Shown: positions 25,114 to 33,770 of the stretch, piece after piece | How positions within the stretch are numbered: position 1 is the stretch's first letter | Layout of the letters: each line of letters starts with the position of its first letter | Source of the DNA: Aquabacter spiritensis | GTDB taxonomy: Bacteria; Pseudomonadota; Alphaproteobacteria; Rhizobiales; Xanthobacteraceae | DNA: 64,000 nt | Assembly: GCF_004346185.1 (NCBI RefSeq) | Contig: NZ_SMAI01000008.1 | Span: 1 to 64,000 of the forward strand | Reading direction: 5' to 3' | Program-made: the position numbers and the translations under genes | The notes under the pieces: generated by a model | Told to the model about the DNA's origin: nothing | The model's database searches: none | Seen by the model: the letters and a program-made list of their open reading frames with translations, nothing else

Positions 25114-26216
25114 GCGGCGCTCATGGCGGGTTCGCCGGCCGTCACCCCCGGCACGCCGGCACTGGTGGAATGCTCCGGCTGGAGCTCAGCCTCCGGGCGG
25201 ATGGCGGCCATGGCATGGGCGACGGCGGTGGCCGCCTCGCCGAGGCCGGTGGCGATGAGCCGGATCTTGCTGGCGCTCGCGGCGATGTCGCCGCAGGCCC
25301 AGATGCCGGGCAGGCTGGTGGCCATGCGGTCATCCACCAGCACCCCGCCATCCCTCAGCGCGAAGCCCCACTCCGCCAGGGGGCCGAGCCCGGTGACGAA
25401 GCCGAGCTGGACGATGAGATCGTCGACCTCGACGCGCAGCCCCTCCCCGCCCTTGGCGGCGGGCGCAAGTGTCACCTCGCGCAATCTCTGATCTCCGTCG
25501 AGGTCCTTGACCAGATAGGGCACAGCGAGCCGGATGCGCCCCTCGGAGACGGCCGCGTCGATCAAGGCGGCCGTGTGGGGATGCGCGCGGAAGCGCTCGC
25601 GCCGGTGGACCAGAACGACGTCGCGGGCGATGTCCTTCAGTTCCAAGGCCCAGTCGCAGGCACTGTCGCCGCCGCCGACGATCATGACGCTGCGGTTCGC
25701 GAACGCCTCCTTGTGCGCCACGAAGAAGGTGAGGCCGCGGCCGGCCCATGTCTCGGCGTCGATGCCGGGCAACGGGCGCGGCGTGAAGGCGCCATGCCCC
25801 GCCGCCAGCACAACGGCGCGGGAAAGGAACACGCCGGCAGTCGTCTCAACCGCAACCACCTCTTCCGTGTGACCGGGATGATGGCGGCGCGAGATGGAAA
25901 GGGCCGTGGTGGAAAGGTGCACCGGGATCTTGAACTGATCGATCGCCTGCTCCGCCAGCCGATCCACCAGATCGCGCGCCTTGATCATCCGGTAGCCGGG
26001 AATGTCGTAGATCCATTTGTCGGGATAAAGCGCGGTGAGCTGCCCGCCGATGGTCGGGAGCGAATCCAGGATCCGGCAGGATGCGCGGCGCATGCCGGCC
26101 CAGAAGCCCGCGGAAAGCCCCACCGGGCCGGCGCCGATGATCGTGATGTCGCAGACGCGGCCCGCATCTGCGGGCGCCGCATCGGTCTCTCCCGCCATGC
26201 TCGCTCCGCGCGTCAT
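25110..26216 (-). CDS. FAD-dependent ferredoxin-NAD(P)+ reductase (TrxB-like)
   Basis: 368 aa. FAD-binding GAGPVGLSAGFWAG near residue 27, GGQLTALYPDKWIYDIPGY in the flavin region, NAD(P)-binding GGGDSACDWALELK and the C-terminal GDIAASASKIRLIATGLGEA typical of TrxB-type ferredoxin-NADP reductases. It lacks the CxxC of thioredoxin reductase. Overlaps its neighbours by ATGA at both ends (start 26216, stop 25110), so it is translationally coupled to the Rieske protein and the ferredoxin. Confidence 0.92.
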   Translation of the reverse strand: MTRGASMAGETDAAPADAGRVCDITIIGAGPVGLSAGFWAGMRRASCRILDSLPTIGGQLTALYPDKWIYDIPGYRMIKARDLVDRLAEQAIDQFKIPVHLSTTALSISRRHHPGHTEEVVAVETTAGVFLSRAVVLAAGHGAFTPRPLPGIDAETWAGRGLTFFVAHKEAFANRSVMIVGGGDSACDWALELKDIARDVVLVHRRERFRAHPHTAALIDAAVSEGRIRLAVPYLVKDLDGDQRLREVTLAPAAKGGEGLRVEVDDLIVQLGFVTGLGPLAEWGFALRDGGVLVDDRMATSLPGIWACGDIAASASKIRLIATGLGEAATAVAHAMAAIRPEAELQPEHSTSAGVPGVTAGEPAMSAA

Positions 26217-26668
26217 CACACATCCACCACGACGTAGGCGTCCTCGACGCGTATGGGGTAGGTCTCGACGGTGTAGGGGCCCGGCTGGCGTGCCTCGTGC
26301 TCGATTTCCTTGACGCCGCAGCCGATCACCTCCCCGCCGGCGAGCACCGCGGCCTCGTAAGCGCGCACCCGCACCCGATCGGGGTCGAACCAGCTCCGCC
26401 CGGTGCGCAGATCGAACTCCCAGGAATGCCACGGACACCGCAGGAACTCGCCGCGCCGCGCATAATCGAACTCGCCCGGCTGACTGGACCGCACGATGCC
26501 GCCGAGTTCGCCCTGGCAGAGCGGGCCGCCCGCATGAGGGCACTGGTTACGGACGGCGAAGAATTCCCCGTCGATTCTGAACACGCCGATGGACCGCCCG
26601 GCGACGGTCACGATCATCCGGTCGCGGGTCTCGAAATCCTTCAGGGGGGCAATGACGTAGCGCGACAT
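26216..26668 (-). CDS. Rieske [2Fe-2S] protein (small, ferredoxin-type)
   Basis: 150 aa. Rieske ligands Cys43/His45 (NQCPHAGGP) and Cys78/His81 (LRCPWHSWEF). The 32-residue space between the boxes is longer than in typical BphF-type ferredoxins but common in NirD/oxygenase-associated Rieske proteins. No mononuclear iron site, so it is not an oxygenase alpha subunit. It sits 3 bases after the amidohydrolase stop. It presumably feeds electrons to an oxygenase not encoded in this window, or has a structural role. Confidence 0.9.
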   Translation of the reverse strand: MSRYVIAPLKDFETRDRMIVTVAGRSIGVFRIDGEFFAVRNQCPHAGGPLCQGELGGIVRSSQPGEFDYARRGEFLRCPWHSWEFDLRTGRSWFDPDRVRVRAYEAAVLAGGEVIGCGVKEIEHEARQPGPYTVETYPIRVEDAYVVVDV

Positions 26669-26671
26669 GGA

Positions 26672-27793
26672 TCATTCCTCCCTCGGCGAAAGGCCATAGA
26701 AGGCGCGGGCATTCTCCACGAAGATCTTCCGGCGCAGCGGCTCGGGCAGCTTCTCCAGGACGCGGTCGGGATTGTCGTAGTCCCAATGGGGATAGTCGGT
26801 GGCGAACATCAGCATCTCGTCGCTCTCGAAATGCTCGATCACCTGAAGGATGTGCCGCGGGTCCGGCGCCTCCTCCATCGGCTGAGTGGTGAATCGCACG
26901 TGCGCCCGCACCAGGTCGGAGGGTCGGCGCGTGACATGCGGCACCTCGTCGGCGAGCCGTTTCAAGTGCTTGTCCATGCGCCACATGAGGGCGGGCAGCC
27001 AGGCGAAGCCGCCTTCCACACACACGAGCCTCAAGCCCGGAAACCGCTCGAACACCCCTTCGCAGACGAGGCTGATGAGGTGGGACTGGAAGACCTGGCA
27101 CATATTGGTGTGGTCTTCGAAATAAAAGGAGGGCCAGCCCGAAGATGTGATGGGGTTTTGACTGTATCCACCGAAATGAACGGCGATGGGCAGGCCGCAC
27201 GCCTCCGCCGCCTCATAGATCTTCCAATAGCGCTTGCGGCCCATCGGCTCGCGCGTGCGCGGCTTCATCAGAACCTGGATACAGCGCTTATCGTCCGCCA
27301 TCCGGCGGATTTCCTCGGCGGCGAGGTCGCCGTCCTCGTAGGGCACTAGGATCGAGCCGCGCAGGCGATCGTCCGCGGCAAGCCATTCGGCGGATTGCCA
27401 GTCGTTCATGGCGCGCGCCAGCGCCGCGTCATAGGCGCTGTTGAGCTGGTCGCCGACCCGCGAGAGACAGTTGAGGATGCCGTATTCGACGGGAAGCGCC
27501 TCGAGGTGCTGGGCGCGGAAGAAGCCGAAATCGGCTCCCGCCGTGAGACCGGAGGGCGGCGCCGCATCCTTGCGCTTGCCGACGCCCGCAAGGCGCGGAT
27601 ACGGAGCGCCGTGGAACGCCAGCACCGGATTCGAGCGGTGGCCATACGTGCGGTGGTGGTTGTGCCAGCGCGGATCGAGATAGCCCATCAGCACGGCATC
27701 CGACTGAATGTAATTGTGGATGTCGCAATCGATGAAGGGCTGGCGTGCCTTGGTCCGCGCGGCGCGCGCGGGGCGGTCCTTGACCTCAAGCAT
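26672..27793 (-). CDS. Amidohydrolase family 2 (ACMSD/LigW-like TIM barrel), copy 1
   Basis: 373 aa from the ATG at 27793, which overlaps the previous stop by 8 bases. Metal motif DCDIHN near the N-terminus replaces the usual DxHxH; further elements are IAVHFGGYSQ (His of strand 5), CVEGGFAWLP and FATDYPHWDY (Asp of strand 8). Amidohydrolase-2 members decarboxylate or hydrolyse aromatic and ring-cleavage acids. Paired with a paralog just upstream and with Rieske, reductase and ferredoxin genes. Confidence 0.9.
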   Translation of the reverse strand: MLEVKDRPARAARTKARQPFIDCDIHNYIQSDAVLMGYLDPRWHNHHRTYGHRSNPVLAFHGAPYPRLAGVGKRKDAAPPSGLTAGADFGFFRAQHLEALPVEYGILNCLSRVGDQLNSAYDAALARAMNDWQSAEWLAADDRLRGSILVPYEDGDLAAEEIRRMADDKRCIQVLMKPRTREPMGRKRYWKIYEAAEACGLPIAVHFGGYSQNPITSSGWPSFYFEDHTNMCQVFQSHLISLVCEGVFERFPGLRLVCVEGGFAWLPALMWRMDKHLKRLADEVPHVTRRPSDLVRAHVRFTTQPMEEAPDPRHILQVIEHFESDEMLMFATDYPHWDYDNPDRVLEKLPEPLRRKIFVENARAFYGLSPREE

Positions 27794-28862
27794 GGAAGCG
27801 GTACGTCCTTTCGGCGTTCGCAAACAGGAGGTTCCGTACCGCGTCCGGGGAGAGGCCAGCAGGGAGCGGGCCTTCCGCGTCGTAGTGCCAGTGCGGATAA
27901 TCCGAGGAGAACAGCAGCATCTGGTCGGACTGAATGTGATCGATGGTCTCGACGAGCCGACGCAGCTCGCTCGGTTCGTCGAGCGGCTGGAGGGTGATCC
28001 TCAGGTGCTCACGGATGATCTCCGACGGAAGGCGATCGACCCACGGCACCTCGCGGCGCAGGCCCTTCCAGTTCTTGTCCAGCCGCCACATGAGAGAAGG
28101 CAGCCAGGTGAAGCCGGATTCCGCGAACACCACCTTCAGGCCAGGCACCTTGGCGAACACGCCCTCTGCGACCAGGCTCACGAGCTGGCCCTGGAAGCCT
28201 TGGGCCACCGCCAGATATTCCTCCACATAATAGGTCGGCCAGCCGGCCGGAGTCGGCGGTTGGCCCGCGCCCCCGCCGCCGGCATGGATGCAGACCGGAA
28301 GCCCGTGGCGTGCGGCGGCCTCGTAGATCGGCCAGTAATAGCGCCGCCCCACCGGCATCTGCGTGCGCGCCGGGAGCAGCACCTGGACGAACCGCCCGTC
28401 GGCCGCGCGGCGCTCGATCTCCGCGACCGCCGCGTCCGGGCTCTGGGGCGCGACGACGATGGAAGCGGAGAGCCGAGGGTCCCGGCTCAGCCAGGCATCG
28501 GCGACCCAGTCGTTGACGGCGCTCGCCATGGCGGCCGCCCAATATTCGTTGTAGAGCGCCGGCACCCCGTAAAGGCAATTGAGGATGGCGCGCTTGGCGC
28601 CGGTGCGGTCGAGCACCTGCGCGATCAGCGCCTCGGGATCGGCGCCCGGCGGAAAGCCGGCTCCCCGCGCTTCGGGACGGGCGGCGATCGCGCTGTTTAC
28701 GGGATAGTAATTCGGCTCCAGGCTCGGATCTCCAGCCTCCGCCATGAAGTCCTGCCAATAGTCTGAAAGGTACGGATAAAGCACCTTCACGGACGGGACG
28801 GCGTTATGGACATCGCAATCTATTGCTCCGGCAAGGCAGCCGGAGAATGCCAAGGTTTTCAT
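27786..28862 (-). CDS. Amidohydrolase family 2 (ACMSD/LigW-like TIM barrel), copy 2
   Basis: 358 aa. The same pattern as copy 1: DCDVHN, VCIHAGGGG, FAESGFTWLP and FSSDYPHWHYD. First gene of the five-gene operon; GGTGAG lies upstream of the ATG at 28862 and the 216-base gap before it (to 29078) is the likely promoter region. The two copies are clearly related yet diverged, which suggests a heteromer or two consecutive reactions. Confidence 0.9.
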   Translation of the reverse strand: MKTLAFSGCLAGAIDCDVHNAVPSVKVLYPYLSDYWQDFMAEAGDPSLEPNYYPVNSAIAARPEARGAGFPPGADPEALIAQVLDRTGAKRAILNCLYGVPALYNEYWAAAMASAVNDWVADAWLSRDPRLSASIVVAPQSPDAAVAEIERRAADGRFVQVLLPARTQMPVGRRYYWPIYEAAARHGLPVCIHAGGGGAGQPPTPAGWPTYYVEEYLAVAQGFQGQLVSLVAEGVFAKVPGLKVVFAESGFTWLPSLMWRLDKNWKGLRREVPWVDRLPSEIIREHLRITLQPLDEPSELRRLVETIDHIQSDQMLLFSSDYPHWHYDAEGPLPAGLSPDAVRNLLFANAERTYRFHA

Positions 28863-29078
28863 TTTTTTCGCTCACCTTTGCCGGGAGCGTATCAAGGCGA
28901 CTTGGCAGCGACCAACAACGAAACGAGATGAGCTCATGCCGAAACCGCATAGCCCGTGACAGCGGACCTCAGGCGGCAGACCGCCGGACATGCGGGAGAT
29001 GGCGGATGTGAGTGCGGCCCCGGCGCCGCGCCTCCCTCCGGCGGATAGCAGGCGGGTCGGACCTGCGCTCTCGTGGCA

Positions 29079-29903
29079 TCAAGCCGTGCCGTCCAGCATG
29101 CGCTTGTCCGCACCAAAGAAGGGATAAGGACCCGCATGGGCACCGACGAAGCTCAGATGGGTCACGAGCCCGCCATCGGCGAAACGGTGCAGATGAAGGC
29201 CCGGCGGCTCCATGTGGAAGGTCGGCGGCGCGGCGGGGTCGAGGTCCAGGCTGACCGCATGGGCCGGCGAGGGGCAGATGGAGGCCGGCCGACCGGCGAA
29301 GGCGGCCAGAACCGTGCGGTGGACATGGCCGCACACCAGTGCCAGCACCTGCCCATGCCGGCGCAGCACCGTCTCCAGCGCAGCCGCGTCCCGCAGATTC
29401 TGCACGTCCATATGACGGATACCGGTCGCAAACGGCGGGTGGTGGAGCGCCACGAGGCTGGGTCGGGCGGGCGCCGCGGCGAGGACCGCATCCAGCCATG
29501 CCAGCGTGCCGTCGCCCAGTTCGCCATGGGGCGCTGTGGGCACGGACGAATCCAGCATCACCAGCCGCACCGGGAAATCGTCCACCGCATAGTTCAGCTT
29601 GCCGCCCGCGGCGCGCGCGGCGATGTCGGGGAAGGCCGCGGCGAGCCCTGCCGCGCTGTCGTGATTGCCGGGAATCGGAAAGACCGGCATCGGCAAAGCG
29701 GCGGTGAGGGCCTTGAACCGCGCATATTCCTCGGGCCGGTCGAAGTCTGTGAGGTCGCCGGTCACGATCAGAACATCCGGGCGCGGGCGGAGCGCCGCGA
29801 GATGCGCCACCGCATCCTCGAGAAAGGCGGCGGTGTCCACGACGCCATAAGCAAGGCTGCCCGGTGCGCGGATATGGGTATCGGTCAGTTGGGCGATGAG
29901 CAT
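29079..29903 (-). CDS. Metallophosphoesterase, class III phosphodiesterase (CpdA/GpdQ-like)
   Basis: 274 aa. Binuclear metal-site motifs are complete: LTDTH (Asp8, His10), VTGDLTD, PGNHD, ALHHPP and CGHVH. The family contains cyclic nucleotide and glycerophosphodiester phosphodiesterases. It is the last gene of an ABC importer operon (4 bases after the ATPase stop), which argues for a nutrient phosphodiester rather than cAMP signalling. No signal peptide, so it acts in the cytosol on the imported compound. Confidence 0.9.
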   Translation of the reverse strand: MLIAQLTDTHIRAPGSLAYGVVDTAAFLEDAVAHLAALRPRPDVLIVTGDLTDFDRPEEYARFKALTAALPMPVFPIPGNHDSAAGLAAAFPDIAARAAGGKLNYAVDDFPVRLVMLDSSVPTAPHGELGDGTLAWLDAVLAAAPARPSLVALHHPPFATGIRHMDVQNLRDAAALETVLRRHGQVLALVCGHVHRTVLAAFAGRPASICPSPAHAVSLDLDPAAPPTFHMEPPGLHLHRFADGGLVTHLSFVGAHAGPYPFFGADKRMLDGTA

Positions 29904-29907
29904 GGTC

Positions 29908-30957
29908 TCAGATCGGCACGAGGCAGGAGGGATCGAGGATGAGGCCGACCACGTCGCCGACGAAAAGCGGCTCCTGCGGGCCGGCCTCGACGATGATGCG
30001 GGTGTCCCCCGCAGTGAGCACGACGCGCTGGCGCGGGCCGAGGAAGTGTACCTGGGTCACGGTAAAGCGCAGCGGCGCCTCCTCCGGCCGGCAGATGCGC
30101 GCGCTCTCCGGACGGAAGGCCAGTGCCGTCTTCGCGCTGTCGGCGCCCGCATGGGCAATCGCGCCCGCAGCGGTCTCGAAGCGGCCGTCGCGCCGGCTCC
30201 CGTCGAGCCGATTGGTGGTGCCCACGAAGCCGGCGACGAAGGCGTCCGCCGGCTGGAAATAGACCTCGCGGGGCGTCCCGATCTGGGCGATCGCCCCCTG
30301 CCGCATCACGACGATTCGGTCGCCCAGCGCCAACGCTTCCGCCTGGTCGTGGGTGACATAGATCGCGGTGATGGCGAGGCTGCGCAGCAGAGCGTCGATC
30401 TCGGTGCGCAGGTGTTCGCGCAGAGCCGCGTCGAGCGCCGTGAGCGGCTCGTCCAGCAGGATGGCGCGCGGCCGCACCGCCAAGGCGCGGGCGAGCGCCA
30501 CGCGCTGGCGCTGGCCGCCGGAAAGCTGGTCGATCCGCCGTGCCGCCAGGGGCGCGATGCGCATCATCTCCAGCACCTCGGCGGCGCTGCGGAGACGCTC
30601 CGCTTTGGCGATCCCGCGCACCCTGAGGCCATAGGCGACATTCTCGACCACGCTCATGTTTGGGAACAGGGCGTAGGATTGGAACACCATGCCGACATGC
30701 CGCTTCTCGATCGGCAGACGCGTCACGTCGACGCCGTCGAACGTCACCGTGCCGCCTGCGTCCGGCGCTTCCAGCCCGGCGATGATGCGCAGGGTCGTGG
30801 TCTTGCCGCAGCCCGAGGGTCCGAGCAGGACCAGGGTTTCACCGGCTTCGATGGAGAGGTCGAGCGGCTCCAGGGCGCGCGTGCCGTCGGCGAAGGTCTT
30901 GGCGCAGCGCGCCAGCCGGATGGCGGCGCCGCGGCTGGTGGAAGAAGAGGTCATCAT
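29908..30957 (-). CDS. ABC transporter ATP-binding protein, PotA/FbpC/UgpC type
   Basis: 349 aa. Walker A GPSGCGKTT (residues 46-54), signature LSGGQRQR, Walker B AILLDEPLTALD and the His of YVTHDQAEAL, followed by a C-terminal TOBE/regulatory domain of about 110 residues. Starts in a four-base overlap with the second permease. Energises the importer formed with 30954-33661. Confidence 0.94.
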   Translation of the reverse strand: MMTSSSTSRGAAIRLARCAKTFADGTRALEPLDLSIEAGETLVLLGPSGCGKTTTLRIIAGLEAPDAGGTVTFDGVDVTRLPIEKRHVGMVFQSYALFPNMSVVENVAYGLRVRGIAKAERLRSAAEVLEMMRIAPLAARRIDQLSGGQRQRVALARALAVRPRAILLDEPLTALDAALREHLRTEIDALLRSLAITAIYVTHDQAEALALGDRIVVMRQGAIAQIGTPREVYFQPADAFVAGFVGTTNRLDGSRRDGRFETAAGAIAHAGADSAKTALAFRPESARICRPEEAPLRFTVTQVHFLGPRQRVVLTAGDTRIIVEAGPQEPLFVGDVVGLILDPSCLVPI

Positions 30958-31760
30958 GGCCGGGCCTTCCGGTCGGTGGCCCTGCGGTCGCGGCCGGCGA
31001 ACTGGATGGCGAGCAGCAGGGGAACGATCATGAGGAAGAAGACGAGCGTGTAGGCGCTGGCGATTTCGAGCCGCATGGAGGCATAGCTGTCGGCAAGGCC
31101 GACGGGGAGTGTCGGGGTCAGCGGCGTGTGCAGCATCCAGGTGAGGTTGAACTCGCCGATGGAGAGCGTCACCACCATCAGCGACCCGGCGAGGATGCCC
31201 GGCCGCGCGGCGGGCACGACCACCTGGATGAAGCGCTGCCAGGGCGAGGCGCCGAGGCTCGCCGCCCCTTCCTCCAGCGTGCGCACGTCGACCGCCGCCA
31301 GCACCGCCATCACCGCGCGCAGCATGAAGGGCAGGGTATAGAGGACGTGGCCGACGAGGATGAAGGCGTCGCTCGCGCGGAACGCCCGGATGCCGCCATA
31401 AGCGAGGATCAGCGCCAGCGCCAGCGCGAGGCCGGGAATGGCCACCGGCAGGGTGACGATCTCTTCCACGAGCCGCGTCAGGCGTCCGGGCTTGCGCACC
31501 AGCGCCCAGGCCGCAGGAACGCCGATGAGGAGGGTCACGGCGAGGGTGCCGAGCGCGAGTGCGATCGAGCGGAAGATGGTCGGCGCATAGAGACCCCAGA
31601 CCTGTGCCACCCAGTCGAGGGTCAGGCCGGAGCGCACGCCCTGGAAATAATTGACCGTCACGCCGGCCAGGATGGAGGTGACGGCCGGCACCACCAGGAA
31701 GGCGGCGGCGATCAGCGTCACGAGAAGCTGAAAGGCGAAGACGAGCGGGTTCGTGCCCAT
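30954..31760 (-). CDS. ABC transporter permease (PotC/PhnV-like), second
   Basis: 268 aa from the ATG at 31760, 4 bases after the first permease's stop; an upstream start at 31781 would overlap that gene. About six membrane segments and an EAA loop (EEGAASLGASPWQRFIQVVVP). Pairs with 31765-32583 as the heterodimeric channel. Confidence 0.92.
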   Translation of the reverse strand: MGTNPLVFAFQLLVTLIAAAFLVVPAVTSILAGVTVNYFQGVRSGLTLDWVAQVWGLYAPTIFRSIALALGTLAVTLLIGVPAAWALVRKPGRLTRLVEEIVTLPVAIPGLALALALILAYGGIRAFRASDAFILVGHVLYTLPFMLRAVMAVLAAVDVRTLEEGAASLGASPWQRFIQVVVPAARPGILAGSLMVVTLSIGEFNLTWMLHTPLTPTLPVGLADSYASMRLEIASAYTLVFFLMIVPLLLAIQFAGRDRRATDRKARP

Positions 31761-31764
31761 CGCC

Positions 31765-32583
31765 TCAGCCCGCCGCCGCAACGCCGGATCCGGCGAAATT
31801 CCGGGTTGCCGCCAGCACGCCCCAGGTGATCAGCCCGAGCGCCAGCGACAGGGCGCAGGCGGTGGAGAAGTTCGCCGCCAAAGTGAACTCCGTGTAGATG
31901 GTCATCGCCAGGACATCGATCCGGGTCGCCAGCGTAAAGGCCGTGCCGAAGGCGCCCATGGCGGTGGCGAAGGCGATCGCGCCCGTCGCCGTCAAAGCCG
32001 GCGCGAGGCCCGGCAGGATCACGTCGCGCAGCACGGCGAAGCGCCCGGCGCCCAGCGAGCGCGCCGCCTCGCTCAAGGCGGGATCCAGCTTCTCGACCGC
32101 CGCCATCAGCGTCACCAGCACGCGCGGCAGCGAGAAATAGACATAGCCCGCAAACAGGCCGGCCATGGAATAGGCAAAGACCAGCTTGCCGAGGCCGAGG
32201 CTCTGGGTGATGCCGCCGATCAGGCCCTGCCGACCGGCGAGCAGGATGATCATGAAGCCGACCACCACGCCGGGAAAGGCCAGCGGCAGCGTCAGCATGG
32301 AGACCAGCAAAGCGCGTCCGGGAAACCGGTTGCGTGCCAAAAACAACGCCACCACCACGCCGATCGCCAGCGTCGCGAGGGTGACCCCGGCGGACAGCGT
32401 CAGCGTGGCGAGGAGGGTCGCGACATGGCGCGGATTGGTGAGGATGACGAGATATTCCGCCATCCCGTTCGGCCCCTCCCCCGCCACCGCCACCACCCGC
32501 ACCAAAGGCAGCAGGAAGAAGGCGAGGACGAATGCGCCAAGCGGCAGAAGCAGGATCCAGGCGAGCCGGTCGGCGCTGTTCAT
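31765..32583 (-). CDS. ABC transporter permease (PotB/PhnU-like), first
   Basis: 272 aa. Six hydrophobic segments and EAA loop (SEAARSLGAGRFAVLRDVIL). Separated from the binding-protein gene by a 55-base gap that holds a strong hairpin. Confidence 0.92.
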   Translation of the reverse strand: MNSADRLAWILLLPLGAFVLAFFLLPLVRVVAVAGEGPNGMAEYLVILTNPRHVATLLATLTLSAGVTLATLAIGVVVALFLARNRFPGRALLVSMLTLPLAFPGVVVGFMIILLAGRQGLIGGITQSLGLGKLVFAYSMAGLFAGYVYFSLPRVLVTLMAAVEKLDPALSEAARSLGAGRFAVLRDVILPGLAPALTATGAIAFATAMGAFGTAFTLATRIDVLAMTIYTEFTLAANFSTACALSLALGLITWGVLAATRNFAGSGVAAAG

Positions 32584-32600
32584 GCCGGGCCTCCGGAGAG

Positions 32601-32626
32601 GCTGCAGCCGGCGAACCGGCTGCAGC
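32601..32626 (-). other. Intercistronic hairpin after the binding-protein gene
   Basis: GCTGCAGCCGG-CGAA-CCGGCTGCAGC, a perfect 11-bp stem with a 4-base loop, in the gap between the binding protein and the permeases. Such hairpins after binding-protein genes protect the upstream mRNA so that more binding protein than permease is made. No T tract. Confidence 0.65.
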
Positions 32627-32638
32627 GAGGGGGAAAGG

Positions 32639-33661
32639 TCACTTCACCTCGGCGAGGTAGCGATCGGAGAAGCCCTTCTGCACGCCTTCCATCTTGCCGT
32701 AATCCACCGGCTTGGCGCGGGCATAGTCGGTGGCGGGCAGGAAGCGATCGGCCACTTCCTTCGGCAGGGGCACGTCGCGCACCGGGCGCAGATAGGCCGC
32801 CGCCCACATGGCCTGCCCCTTGTCGGACAGCACATAGTCGAGGACCTTCTTGGCCGCCTCGGGATGCGGATCGTTCTTCACCATGGTCATCACATAGGGA
32901 ACGACCAGCGTGCCTTCGCAGGGAATGACGAAGGCGAATTTGCCCTTTTCGCTGTATTTGGCGCGATAGGCGTTGAAATCATAGTCGAACAGGATCGGGA
33001 TCTCGCCCGACACCACGCGCGCATAGGACGTCTGCTTGGGGACGATGGGCTGGTTGGCCGCGAGCTTCTTGAAGTAGTCGATGCCCGGGTTGAAATTGTC
33101 CAGCGAGCCGCCGAGCGCGGTATTGACGGCCACCGCGCCGACATAGCCGACGAAGGCGCTGGACGGGTCGAGATAGCCGACCATTCCCTTATATTCGGGC
33201 TTCAGGAGATCCGCCCAGCAGGCCGGCACCGGCGCGCCGCCCAGCGCTTCCGTGTTCACGAACAGGCCCAGCGTGCCGGAATGGATGGTGAACCAATGGC
33301 CCTGCGGGTCCTTGAGGCCGGCGGGGATCTCCGAAAAGTGCTTCGGCTCATAGGCCTGGGTGACGCCGGCATCCTTGGCCTTGATGCCGAAGGTGACGCC
33401 GAGATAGGCGACGTCCGCCACCGGGCTCGCCTTCTCGGCGATCATCTGGGCGAGCGACTGGCCGCTATTTTTGTTGTCGGGCGGCACCTCGACCCCAGTA
33501 TCGGCCTTGATGGCCTTGAGCATCCGGCCCCAATCCGCCCATTCGGTCGGGCAATTGTAGCAGATGGCGTCCGCCGCGCTCGCCGCGGGCGCCGTGACGG
33601 GCAGCAGAGCGGCCGCCAGAAGCGGCGCCGCAAAGAGGCTCTTCATCGCTGAGAGTTTCAT
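32639..33661 (-). CDS. ABC transporter extracellular substrate-binding protein, family 1 (Fe3+/phosphonate/polyamine-type)
   Basis: 340 aa with signal peptide (ending APAASAADAI, about residue 30; an inner ATG at 33646 is possible). Typical type II fold: FTIHSGTLGLFVNTEAL, WADLLKPEYKGMVGYLDPSS and DPHPEAAKKVLDYVLSDKGQ. Among relatives are binding proteins for iron, 2-aminoethylphosphonate and phosphodiesters. The linked phosphodiesterase favours a phosphodiester or phosphonate ligand, but this is inference. Confidence 0.92.
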   Translation of the reverse strand: MKLSAMKSLFAAPLLAAALLPVTAPAASAADAICYNCPTEWADWGRMLKAIKADTGVEVPPDNKNSGQSLAQMIAEKASPVADVAYLGVTFGIKAKDAGVTQAYEPKHFSEIPAGLKDPQGHWFTIHSGTLGLFVNTEALGGAPVPACWADLLKPEYKGMVGYLDPSSAFVGYVGAVAVNTALGGSLDNFNPGIDYFKKLAANQPIVPKQTSYARVVSGEIPILFDYDFNAYRAKYSEKGKFAFVIPCEGTLVVPYVMTMVKNDPHPEAAKKVLDYVLSDKGQAMWAAAYLRPVRDVPLPKEVADRFLPATDYARAKPVDYGKMEGVQKGFSDRYLAEVK

Positions 33662-33770
33662 GCCGGGGTCTTTCCAGTTGGTCGAAGGAGATCACGCCGG
33701 ACCAGGTCGTCCGGGCGCGGGGTGGACGCGGCTACGCGACCCGGCCCACCGGCCGGGGATGGTCGCCTGT

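Noticed and set aside
25110..26216. Thioredoxin reductase.
   Set aside because: The redox CxxC motif is missing, and the operon with ferredoxin and Rieske genes points to a ferredoxin-NAD(P)+ reductase.
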